Assembly (NCBI GenBank): GCA_946480695.1
Contig: CAMLKG010000039.1
Coordinates: 1 to 34,411, forward strand
Direction of reading: 5' to 3'
Source: an uncultured Cellvibrio sp.
Lineage (GTDB): Bacteria > Pseudomonadota > Gammaproteobacteria > Pseudomonadales > Cellvibrionaceae
DNA: 34,411 nt
Positions 9,512 to 17,103 of this stretch are shown in pieces. The notes beneath the pieces are model-generated. The model saw only the letters and a program-made list of their open reading frames with translations. It did not search any database and was not told the DNA's origin. The position numbers and the translations under genes are program-made. Every line of letters starts with the position of its first letter. The first letter of the stretch is position 1.

Positions 9512-9680
9512 TGGAGTACCCACCCGTAACACTGTGCTGACGATTAGACGACAGGTCCCATCGTTTCGTTCAGTAATAAATAGTGGTTATGCCGGGACAT
9601 GGAAAACCCACGGAGAATTCTTGCAGAAGACGACTCCAAATAGCGTATGTTTATTTGCAGCCAGTGAGAGGAATAAATCC

Positions 9681-10085
9681 ATGCGAACCGCCATTGTCGT
9701 TTTAGTATGCTTATGTACCCTACCCTATGTCATGGCATTGATTTCCGGTTACTATCGCCAGAAGCAATTAGGCAACTACGATAATAAACAACCACGCGAG
9801 CAATACGCGCAATTACAAGGCCCGGGCGCACGTGCGGTTGCGGCACAACAAAACGCGTGGGAAGCCCTTATCATTTACAGCGCCGCATTATTGGCTGTGG
9901 CCGCATCCCGGGTTGAAATTACTTACCTGGCCGAAGCGGCATTCATTGTCCTTATAGCGCGCTTGCTGCACGGGGTTTTCTACCTGGCGAACCTGGACAA
10001 ACTCAGGAGCCTTGCATTTTTGGTGGCGATAATTCCCTGTTTCTATTTATTTTTTGCGGTACTTACCACGCTCTATTCGCGTTAG
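9681..10085 (+). CDS. MAPEG family membrane protein
   Basis: A 134-residue protein with four hydrophobic segments and the loop GPGARAVAAQQNAWEAL, whose Asn and Glu are conserved in the MAPEG superfamily (membrane-associated proteins in eicosanoid and glutathione metabolism). Bacterial members of this length are mostly uncharacterised. The start at 9681 has GAGAGGA upstream; the longer open frame beginning at 9534 adds a stretch without membrane or domain character and is unlikely to be translated. A hairpin at 10175-10198 lies between this gene and creB. Confidence 0.8.
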   Translation: MRTAIVVLVCLCTLPYVMALISGYYRQKQLGNYDNKQPREQYAQLQGPGARAVAAQQNAWEALIIYSAALLAVAASRVEITYLAEAAFIVLIARLLHGVFYLANLDKLRSLAFLVAIIPCFYLFFAVLTTLYSR

Positions 10086-10174
10086 CCATACATTCGGAAA
10101 CTGTAGCAACAACCCCATCCGGGGTACGCATTATTGCTTGATTAGCATCAAAGCAAGGATTTACCATGTGACAA

Positions 10175-10198
10175 AATGCAGGTTTAATGGCCTGCATT
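10175..10198. repeat. Inverted repeat before creB
   Basis: AATGCAGG (10175-10182) pairs with CCTGCATT (10191-10198) around an 8-base loop. There is no clear T-run, so it may be a weak terminator of the MAPEG gene or an operator in the creB leader. The sequence cannot decide between them. Confidence 0.4.
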
Positions 10199-10241
10199 CA
10201 TTCTCCTAAGCTTTTCATCCTTAGGTCGGAACTCAAGGTAA

Positions 10242-10949
10242 ATGCCCCACATACTAATCCTCGAAGATGAACCATCCATTGCGGAAAGCCTGGTGTTTGT
10301 GCTCCAGGCCGAAAGTTTTTCCACGCATTGGGAAATGCTGGCACACAAAGCTATCGATTATTTAAAAACCACACCGGTGGACCTGGTGATAATGGACGTC
10401 GGATTGCCGGACGCCACCGGGTTTGAAGCCTGTAAGCAACTGCGGAAATTTTCCGACGTGCCGGTAGTTTTTTTAACGGCGCGCGGCGCGGAACTGGATC
10501 GCGTGGTCGGGCTGGAAATAGGTGCGGATGATTATGTGGTTAAACCGTTTAGTCCGCGCGAATTGGCGGCGCGCGTCAAGGCAATCCTCAAGCGTACCCG
10601 GACCGTTTTTGCGACAGCACCCGAAAAAATCACATCGCATGTTGGTGCGCATGAATTTTTTATTGATGACAACCGTAAAATAATTTTTTATCACCAACAT
10701 GCCTTGAACCTCACCCGCCTGGAATTTTCTTTATTGCAAACACTCTTAAATCAACCTGGCAGGGTTTTTAGTCGCGAACAATTACTCGATGCAGTCGGCA
10801 TTAACCCGGATGCCGGTTACGACCGTAATATTGACAGCCATATCAAAACCCTGCGCGCAAAGTTGCGGGTGGTGGCAGCGGATGCCGAACCGATTAAAAC
10901 CCATCGCGGGTTTGGTTATGCCTATCAACCACTAAAGAATCACCCTTAA
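10242..10949 (+). CDS. creB: CreB-like response regulator
   Basis: This 235-residue OmpR/PhoB-type regulator has a receiver domain (1-120) with acidic pocket E8-D9-E10, phospho-Asp52 in VIMDVGLPD, Thr79 and Lys101 in the KPF motif. A C-terminal winged helix (about 130-232) contains NLTRLEFSLLQTLLNQPGRVFSREQL. The assignment to CreB rests on the gene order: a matching sensor kinase and a creD gene follow directly. CreB in Escherichia coli and Pseudomonas activates creD and metabolic or beta-lactam-response genes. The ATG is preceded by AAGG. The kinase gene begins 60 bp after the stop. Confidence 0.85.
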   Translation: MPHILILEDEPSIAESLVFVLQAESFSTHWEMLAHKAIDYLKTTPVDLVIMDVGLPDATGFEACKQLRKFSDVPVVFLTARGAELDRVVGLEIGADDYVVKPFSPRELAARVKAILKRTRTVFATAPEKITSHVGAHEFFIDDNRKIIFYHQHALNLTRLEFSLLQTLLNQPGRVFSREQLLDAVGINPDAGYDRNIDSHIKTLRAKLRVVAADAEPIKTHRGFGYAYQPLKNHP

Positions 10950-11009
10950 AACCATAAAAAATGCAAATGGAATGGCTAACAAGCGGAACACATCAAATAG
11001 GAAAACGTC

Positions 11010-12437
11010 ATGAGCCTGAGTGCGCGTATTTTTATTGTTTACCTGTTGTTTGTAATCTTATGCGGCTATTTCGTACTGCGCACAGTAATGGATGAAATCC
11101 GCCCCGGTGTGCGCCAATCTACCGAAGAAACGTTGGTGGACACCGCCAACCTACTGGCAGAATTTTTGCGCGAACCCTTACTGGAAAACCAACTGCAATC
11201 GCCGCGTATCCGTGACATCCTCCAGGCGTATGGACGCCGCCAACCCAACGCGACCATTTGGGGCGTCAACAAGCAACAGGTTAATCACCGCATCTATGTT
11301 ACGGATGGCAAAGGTACAGTGTTGCTGGACTCCAGCGATATTGCGGTGGGGCAGGATTATTCGCGCTGGAATGACGTTTACCTCACCTTGCAAGGAAAAT
11401 ACGGTGCTCGCTCTACCCTGGAAGCCCAGGGTGATGAAAGCTCCAGTGTCATGTATGTTGCGGCGCCTATTACGCATGAAGGGAACATTATCGGCGTGGT
11501 GTCGGTAGCCAAACCCAACCGCAGTGTGCAGCCCTATATAGATCGCACCCAGCGTCGCCTGGGGTTGCTCGGCGCTGCGTTAATTTTATTGGGGCTTATT
11601 TCCGGGGCGGCGTTTTCCTGGTGGCTTAGCCGGGAATTACGTCGTTTACGTGAATATGCGTTAAATGTAAGCCAGGGCCAACGCGCTGTCTTAAAACCCG
11701 GATTTATTTCCAGCGGCGAATTGGGGCAATTGGCGCAGGCACTTGAATCCATGCGCATCCAGTTGGACGGCAAAGCCTATATCGAACAATATGTGCAAAC
11801 CCTTACCCATGAATTAAAAAGCCCGCTCGCCGGTATTCGCGCGGCCAGTGAATTATTGCAAACCCCCATGAGTGACGATCAACGGCAAAAATTCCTTGCC
11901 AATATCGATTCAGAAAGTTTGCGGTTACAGCAATTAATTGAACGATTACTTAACCTGGCGTTGGTGGAACAACAGCAAAGTTTACATTCGCCCCAAAAAG
12001 TCCTGCTTAAACCCTTGATCGAATCGCTATTGGATACCCGTTCCGCACCCGTTTCGCGCAAGCATATCGAGCTGCAATTGAACCTGGATGAAAACGCGGA
12101 AGTCTACGGCGAACGTTTTCTCATTGAACAGGCGATATTAAACCTGCTGGATAACGCACTGGATTTCGCACTTGATGGCAGCCTGGTCCAATTGGAAACG
12201 CGCGCCGCGGATAAAAGCTGGATAATCAGCGTGACCAACCAGGGTGAAGCGATTCCCGATTATGCAAAGGCGCGCCTGACCGAGCGTTTCTTTTCATTAC
12301 CGCGCCCATCCACCGGTCGCAAAAGCACCGGCCTGGGTTTAAGTTTTGTGCAGGAGGTCATGAACCTGCACCATGGGGAATTGCGCTTGGAGAACACCGA
12401 AGACGGTGTACGCGCAACCTTGCATTTTCCGCGCTAG
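11010..12437 (+). CDS. creC: CreC-like sensor histidine kinase
   Basis: This 475-residue membrane kinase has TM1 at about 7-27, a periplasmic sensor region with a PAS/Cache-like pattern (IYVTDGKGTVLLDSSD ... SSVMYVAAPI) to about 180, TM2 at about 184-205 and a HAMP linker. The DHp helix has THELKSPLAGI (His267). A HATPase domain with the LLDNALDFA N-box and GLGLSFVQEV G-box follows. It is the cognate partner of the upstream regulator and is followed by creD. AGGAAA precedes the ATG. Domain order and length match CreC. Confidence 0.88.
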   Translation: MSLSARIFIVYLLFVILCGYFVLRTVMDEIRPGVRQSTEETLVDTANLLAEFLREPLLENQLQSPRIRDILQAYGRRQPNATIWGVNKQQVNHRIYVTDGKGTVLLDSSDIAVGQDYSRWNDVYLTLQGKYGARSTLEAQGDESSSVMYVAAPITHEGNIIGVVSVAKPNRSVQPYIDRTQRRLGLLGAALILLGLISGAAFSWWLSRELRRLREYALNVSQGQRAVLKPGFISSGELGQLAQALESMRIQLDGKAYIEQYVQTLTHELKSPLAGIRAASELLQTPMSDDQRQKFLANIDSESLRLQQLIERLLNLALVEQQQSLHSPQKVLLKPLIESLLDTRSAPVSRKHIELQLNLDENAEVYGERFLIEQAILNLLDNALDFALDGSLVQLETRAADKSWIISVTNQGEAIPDYAKARLTERFFSLPRPSTGRKSTGLGLSFVQEVMNLHHGELRLENTEDGVRATLHFPR

Positions 12438-12563
12438 ATGACTCCCCGAAAATATTGCGCCAGCCATGCACCATCGCTTCTCCCTATAAACTCCATATTC
12501 CCTCCCTGCAAAACCCACCATCAGTAGCGATCATAGGTTCACCCAACTTACGAGGAGAAACCT

Positions 12564-13928
12564 ATGAAAAAGTCGCTGCTGTTTAAATTACTGACCATCG
12601 GTGTACTGATGGTATTGCTATTAATCCCCATCGCGATGATTGGCAGCTCCATTGACGAACGCCAGCGCTACAGCGAAGGCGTAGTGAGCGATATCGCCCG
12701 GAGTTCCAGTTATAGCCAAACCCTGACCGGTCCGGTGCTGGTCGTGCCCTATCGCAAAACCGAATACATCACCACCGTGAATGATAAGAAAGAAAAAATC
12801 ACCGAAGCGCAGCAGGTTGATGGCGAATTATATTTTTTGCCCGAATTGCTCAGGGTAAATTCGGTTATGAACACCGAATTACGCAAACGCGGCATATATC
12901 GCGCGCACCTTTACCATGCAAAAAATACCATCGACGGCAAGTTTACCTTGCCACCCGCATTTGGCTTGGGCGATGAAGTAAGGCATTACGAGTTCAAGCC
13001 CGCTTATATCGCCCTGGGCATCAGCGATATTCGCGGCATCGAAAATTCATTGAGTTTGTTATGGAACCAAAAAGCATTGGATGCGGAGCCAGGGGCGCAA
13101 TTAAAGATACTCGGCAATGGCATACATATAAAACTCGATTCTGTCCAGGCGGGGCAACATTATCACTTTGCGATGGACCTTCAACTCCAGGGCACAGGCC
13201 AATTCAACCTGAGCCCCTTGGGAAAGGAAACTCATCTCAGCCTGGTTTCCGATTGGCCACACCCCAGTTTTACCGGGAATTACTTACCGGTTGAACGCAG
13301 CATCGATGAAAAAGGCTTCAGTGCGCGCTGGCAAACCAGTTATTTTTCCACAAATATGGAGGAACACTTCCAGCGCTGTAGCGCATACAAGGAGTGCGGA
13401 ACCCTTGAGCATACGACGCTGGGTGTCAACTTGATTGATCCGATTAACCATTACGTAAAAAGTGATCGCGCGATTAAATATGCGTTGCTATTTATTGCGT
13501 TGACCTTTGCCGGGTTCTTCCTGTTTGAAATCCTCAAACATTTGCAGGTCCATCCAATCCAATATGCGTTGGTGGGGTTGGCATTGGCATTCTTTTACTT
13601 GTTATTAATCTCTTTATCCGAACATATCGGTTTTGCATTTGCTTATGGAGTTTCCGCAACTGCGTGTGTAAGCCTGATTGGTTTTTATGTGAGTTATGTA
13701 CTGCAAAGCGTTTTGCGCGCCCTGGGTTTTACCGCCGCGCTCGCGCTGCTTTATGGTTTGCTATACGGTTTACTCAGCGCTGAAGATTACGCGTTGTTAA
13801 TGGGAGCAATCCTGTTATTCGCGATGCTTGGTACGTTTATGGCACTCACGCGCAATGTGGACTGGTATAACCTGAATAATTCAGCAAGCAATTCCATTGG
13901 CAAAGCGGCAGCTACAACCGCTGAATAA
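12564..13928 (+). CDS. creD: CreD-like inner membrane protein
   Basis: This 454-residue protein has one N-terminal membrane segment, a large periplasmic region (about 30-300) containing the family-typical SYSQTLTGPVLVVPY and LYFLPELLRV segments, and five C-terminal membrane helices starting at YALLFIALTFAGFFLFEIL. This is the classic CreD (formerly Cet) layout; length and organisation match. CreD is the best-known target of CreBC and is linked to envelope integrity. GAGGAG lies just upstream of the ATG. Only one TTCAC half-site (12538-12542) is seen upstream; a full TTCAC-N6-TTCAC cre tag is absent. Confidence 0.88.
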   Translation: MKKSLLFKLLTIGVLMVLLLIPIAMIGSSIDERQRYSEGVVSDIARSSSYSQTLTGPVLVVPYRKTEYITTVNDKKEKITEAQQVDGELYFLPELLRVNSVMNTELRKRGIYRAHLYHAKNTIDGKFTLPPAFGLGDEVRHYEFKPAYIALGISDIRGIENSLSLLWNQKALDAEPGAQLKILGNGIHIKLDSVQAGQHYHFAMDLQLQGTGQFNLSPLGKETHLSLVSDWPHPSFTGNYLPVERSIDEKGFSARWQTSYFSTNMEEHFQRCSAYKECGTLEHTTLGVNLIDPINHYVKSDRAIKYALLFIALTFAGFFLFEILKHLQVHPIQYALVGLALAFFYLLLISLSEHIGFAFAYGVSATACVSLIGFYVSYVLQSVLRALGFTAALALLYGLLYGLLSAEDYALLMGAILLFAMLGTFMALTRNVDWYNLNNSASNSIGKAAATTAE

Positions 13929-14003
13929 TCCAGATCCCTACAGCGCCCTTGAAAGTGCGTTATGCGGCCAGTTTGTTGAAAACATCGCCAACAGACTAAT
14001 GCA

Positions 14004-14040
14004 GCCATCCACAAAACCTGTGGATAAATTTGTGGATGGC
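14004..14040. repeat. 12-bp perfect inverted repeat with DnaA-box-like loop
   Basis: GCCATCCACAAA (14004-14015) and TTTGTGGATGGC (14029-14040) flank a 13-base spacer. The spacer and arm contain TGTGGATAA (14019-14027), an exact reverse DnaA-box consensus. It sits between the convergent creD and monooxygenase genes, so a terminator-type hairpin is the simplest reading, though there is no T-run. Confidence 0.6.
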
Positions 14041-14197
14041 CCTTTGGTAAGCACCGCAAGGACAGAAAAACAAAGGCGCGCCGCTTATTGGTTAATATAA
14101 AAACAGTGAAGCTCACTGCACCAGGCGACCTGACGGTAAGTGAATACAATCGAGAAATCCATTTCCCTCAGCCTACCTTGTATTGAATCCAGTTGAT

Positions 14198-15544
14198 TTA
14201 CACGGACCCCACAGTATCCAGCCCCGGTACTTTATTGAGATCGCTGATTTTTTTAGTCCTCTCCAGGGCCGCATGGAGCGATGTGGCTATCTCTTCGGAG
14301 CGAATGGCCAATACGGAGAGCAAGGTATCACTCAACCCATGGGATGATTCGCAGTATCCTTGTAAAAAAATCGGGACCTGGAACTGTTCATGGGTTTTGA
14401 CCTGGTAATTCCTGTCCACCTCGAAGCCTCCCATATATTCCGCGATAGGTGCCAATATTTCCCGATGCTTTTGCCGTTGGTAGCCCGTGGCCAAAATCAC
14501 CATGTCATATTCACAAACGTTCAATTCACCGTTAAGGGTATTACGGATACATAATTGAACGCCTTGTTGTGTCGCATTCACTTTTTCTATCACACTTGAG
14601 CTGCGAAAAGTGTGGCGCATTACCTGGGAAACTTTCTGGCGATAGAATATTCCGTAAATCTGCTCGATCATCGGAATATCAACTGCGGAGTAATTCGTGT
14701 GTCGATATTCATGCAGCCACTGCTCCCGCTCCGCCTGATTTTGCCCAAATACCAGGTCCGTTGCATAAGGAGAGAAAATCTCGTTCACAAAAGGGCTGGA
14801 GTCTGCGGGTTTTAATGAAAAACTGCGCACGATTAAATCCACCTGCGCAGAGGCGTAGTGGTCATTTAAATCGATAAACACTTCTGCTGCACTTTGTCCT
14901 CCGCCAACAATAGCGACACGGGCTGGCTTGCCCGCTACCATGCAGGCCTGATCCGCCATAGCTTCCATATATTTTGCGTGATGGAAGATGCGTTTATCTT
15001 CTTTAAACGGTCGGAAAATATCGGGAATGTAAGGTGTGCCTCCGGCACTGACCACCAGGGATTTCGCTTCCCTGGTTTTTTCCCTGCCCTGGGTGTCCAG
15101 CGATAATACCCTCACGGATTTTATCCGTCCCTGGTTCAGCAGCGGCTCCACCGAAATAACGTCTTCACCGTATTGGCACTGGTGTGCAAAGTGTTTCGCC
15201 ACCCAACACAGATAATCGTTAAATTCCAATCGGCTCGGAAAAAAAGTACCCAGGTTAATAAAATCCACCAGGCGCCCATGCGCGTGTAAATAATTAATAA
15301 ACGAGTAAGGGCTGGTAGGGTCTCGCAATGACACAAGATCTTTCAAAAAAGAAATCTGTAAATCACTCTGGCTGGTAATAGTGTTACCGTGCCACCGATA
15401 GTTGGATTGCTTTTCTATAAACAACACATTCAGAGCGCGATGGATTTCTTTTTTTGCATCGAGCGCAATGGCCAGGGCGAGGTTTGATGGCCCACACCCA
15501 ACTCCGATCAGGTCATAAATTACTGATTCCTTATAAATATCCAT
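14198..15544 (-). CDS. L-ornithine N5-monooxygenase
   Basis: This 448-residue flavoprotein is of the class B N-hydroxylating monooxygenase family. It has the FAD site GVGCGPSNLALA (14-25), the NADPH site VGGGQSAAE (213-221) and the ATGY motif (352-355). It resembles PvdA/SidA more than the lysine enzyme IucD: SPFVNEIFSP (250-259) holds Asn254, equivalent to the ornithine-contacting Asn of PvdA, where IucD has a different sequence, and the C-terminus has HGLSDTLLSVLAIRSEEI. Lys68 in FLKDL would contact the substrate carboxylate. It should hydroxylate the side-chain amine of ornithine to make a hydroxamate precursor. It lies 57 bp downstream of the salicylate synthase in the same direction and is probably part of the same Fur-controlled unit. 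Hydroxylation of a related diamine cannot be excluded. Confidence 0.85.
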   Translation of the reverse strand: MDIYKESVIYDLIGVGCGPSNLALAIALDAKKEIHRALNVLFIEKQSNYRWHGNTITSQSDLQISFLKDLVSLRDPTSPYSFINYLHAHGRLVDFINLGTFFPSRLEFNDYLCWVAKHFAHQCQYGEDVISVEPLLNQGRIKSVRVLSLDTQGREKTREAKSLVVSAGGTPYIPDIFRPFKEDKRIFHHAKYMEAMADQACMVAGKPARVAIVGGGQSAAEVFIDLNDHYASAQVDLIVRSFSLKPADSSPFVNEIFSPYATDLVFGQNQAEREQWLHEYRHTNYSAVDIPMIEQIYGIFYRQKVSQVMRHTFRSSSVIEKVNATQQGVQLCIRNTLNGELNVCEYDMVILATGYQRQKHREILAPIAEYMGGFEVDRNYQVKTHEQFQVPIFLQGYCESSHGLSDTLLSVLAIRSEEIATSLHAALERTKKISDLNKVPGLDTVGSV

Positions 15545-15601
15545 TGTTCATGCCTATCTTTTATTTGGACGTTAATAACGCGGTTCTTTTGTAAAAGTTC
15601 A

Positions 15602-16945
15602 TTACAAATTAACCGGCAGCTTTACCACCCAGGGGGCAACACTGCCGAGCTTTTCAGTGGTCTCGGTTAATTCACGTTCCGGGTGGGACGCACTCACAAC
15701 GCCAGCCCCTGCCTGCAACCAGGCTTGCTGGTTATGTCCAAGCAAACTGCGCAGCACCAAGGCCGCATCCAGGGTGCCATCGTGATCAACACGCAATACC
15801 GCACCGGCGTAGAGGCCGCGGCTTGTTGCCTCGTGACGGCGGATTTCAGCAAAGGCTTCGCGCTTGGGAATTCCCGAGGCGGTAACGGCTGGAAATAAAC
15901 TGACAAAGGCATGCCAGGCGTTGTAATCAGCGCGCAATTCACCACATACGGTTGAAGCCAGGTGCTGCACTGAGCCGCGCACTTTACGCTCCATGAATTG
16001 ACGCACCGCAACCGATGAAGGTTCGCAAACCTCATGCATTTCCTCTACGGATAAACGAACCGAAATAGCGTGTTCGTGGGTTTCCTTGGGATCGCTATAA
16101 AGCTCATTGAAACGCGACAGGTCTTCATCGGCCAGGCCATCAAGGCGGCGCGTGCCCGCGAGCGGTTCTGTTGTAACAAGGCCGTGTGGATCGACGGACA
16201 AAACAATCTCCGGACTAAAGCCGCTTGCCTGCCAACCGCCGAGGCGCAAGGAGAACGAACGCGACGGCGTATTCTTGCGGCGCCCAAGCAGCCAGGTCGC
16301 GACGAAATCGGGCGTGAAATCCAGCAATTGCCGACGCGACAAAATAACTTTTTCCAATTCACCGTTATGGATTTTTTCCAGCGCGCCGCTCACCGCATCC
16401 TGGTACGTCAGGCTATTGGCGATTTCCACACCCGCAGTAGTGAGCGATGGCAAAACCGGAGCGCGATTTAAAATGTCGCGTACTTGCCGTTCCAGCCCCG
16501 GTTTTTCCGAGCGGATACGTACCGGACCTTTACCGAGGGATACGGAAATTTCGGGCTGGCACAGGTAAAGCAGCGGAACATTTCCGGCACGCTCATTTTC
16601 GGTTAGCAATTCAGGGGTTTTTAACGCGTAGGAAAGTTCAAAGGTAGACCAACCACCTGCTTGCCATTGGCCTTGCCAACTCGCTAATTCCCTGGCGAGC
16701 GCCTGGCAGAGTTCAGAGCCGTTGATTTTTTTTGCAGTGACGGTTTCACCCTGGCGGGTTTCAATTCGATCCGCGAACAAGGTTACCGAACGGACAACAC
16801 CACCACCGAACCAGCACTCGCCGCCTTGCTCGTAAATTAAATAATCATCAAACAATTCGCTGTTAGCGAGCGCCGCTGCATATTCCATGGTTTGGTTGTG
16901 GACATTTGCGAGGCTCTTTAACGGTTCCAATGTATCAGTAGTCAT
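15602..16945 (-). CDS. Salicylate synthase (MbtI/Irp9 type)
   Basis: A 447-residue chorismate-utilising enzyme. The C-terminal half follows the salicylate synthases MbtI and Irp9 (YbtS) closely: KVILSRR with the general-base Lys, TPSRSFSLRLGG, FSPEIVLSV, TEPLAGTR, EHAISVRLSVEEM, MERKVRGSVQHLAST, LFPAVTASGIPK, RGLYAGAVLRVD, QAGAG and ERELTETTEKLGS. Plain isochorismate synthases (EntC/DhbC) do not share several of these blocks. The enzyme would convert chorismate through isochorismate to salicylate plus pyruvate in one step, which explains why the locus has neither an isochorismate pyruvate-lyase nor entA/entB. The start has GGAGAA nine bases upstream. The gene is divergent from the NRPS operon across a Fur-box region. 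Confidence 0.87.
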   Translation of the reverse strand: MTTDTLEPLKSLANVHNQTMEYAAALANSELFDDYLIYEQGGECWFGGGVVRSVTLFADRIETRQGETVTAKKINGSELCQALARELASWQGQWQAGGWSTFELSYALKTPELLTENERAGNVPLLYLCQPEISVSLGKGPVRIRSEKPGLERQVRDILNRAPVLPSLTTAGVEIANSLTYQDAVSGALEKIHNGELEKVILSRRQLLDFTPDFVATWLLGRRKNTPSRSFSLRLGGWQASGFSPEIVLSVDPHGLVTTEPLAGTRRLDGLADEDLSRFNELYSDPKETHEHAISVRLSVEEMHEVCEPSSVAVRQFMERKVRGSVQHLASTVCGELRADYNAWHAFVSLFPAVTASGIPKREAFAEIRRHEATSRGLYAGAVLRVDHDGTLDAALVLRSLLGHNQQAWLQAGAGVVSASHPERELTETTEKLGSVAPWVVKLPVNL

Positions 16946-17009
16946 TTTTAGCTTCTCCGTAATGGTTTTGGCGACAATCTGGTATCACAGAATTAAATGT
17001 ATTGAAAAA

Positions 17010-17046
17010 GTAAACAATTATCATTTAGATTACAACAATCATTATT
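17010..17046. promoter_or_regulatory. Fur-box-like operator in the divergent siderophore promoter
   Basis: Positions 17028-17046 match 14 of 19 bases of the Fur consensus GATAATGATAATCATTATC (core CAATCATTATT). An adjoining weaker match (11 of 19) lies at 17010-17028. Tandem half-sites like this are usual for Fur. It lies between the divergent salicylate synthase and NRPS starts, so iron repression of both units is expected. A TATAAA-like -10 lies at 17065-17070. Confidence 0.7.
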
Positions 17047-17103
17047 ATTAAATTTTATATTTGCTATAAATTGTCGTTTAACTTTGTTTATCAATGGGAT
17101 CTG

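Noticed and set aside
12538..12553. Possible CreB tag (TTCAC-N6-TTCAC) before creD
   Set aside because: Only the first TTCAC is present; the second half-site does not match.
14198..15544. Lysine N6-monooxygenase (aerobactin type)
   Set aside because: The SPFVNEIFSP motif and the C-terminal HGLSDTLLSVLA region follow ornithine enzymes, and no aerobactin synthetase or acetylase gene is near.
15545..15601. Second Fur box between the synthase and the monooxygenase
   Set aside because: No window in this 57-base gap approaches the consensus, and the spacing suits co-transcription.
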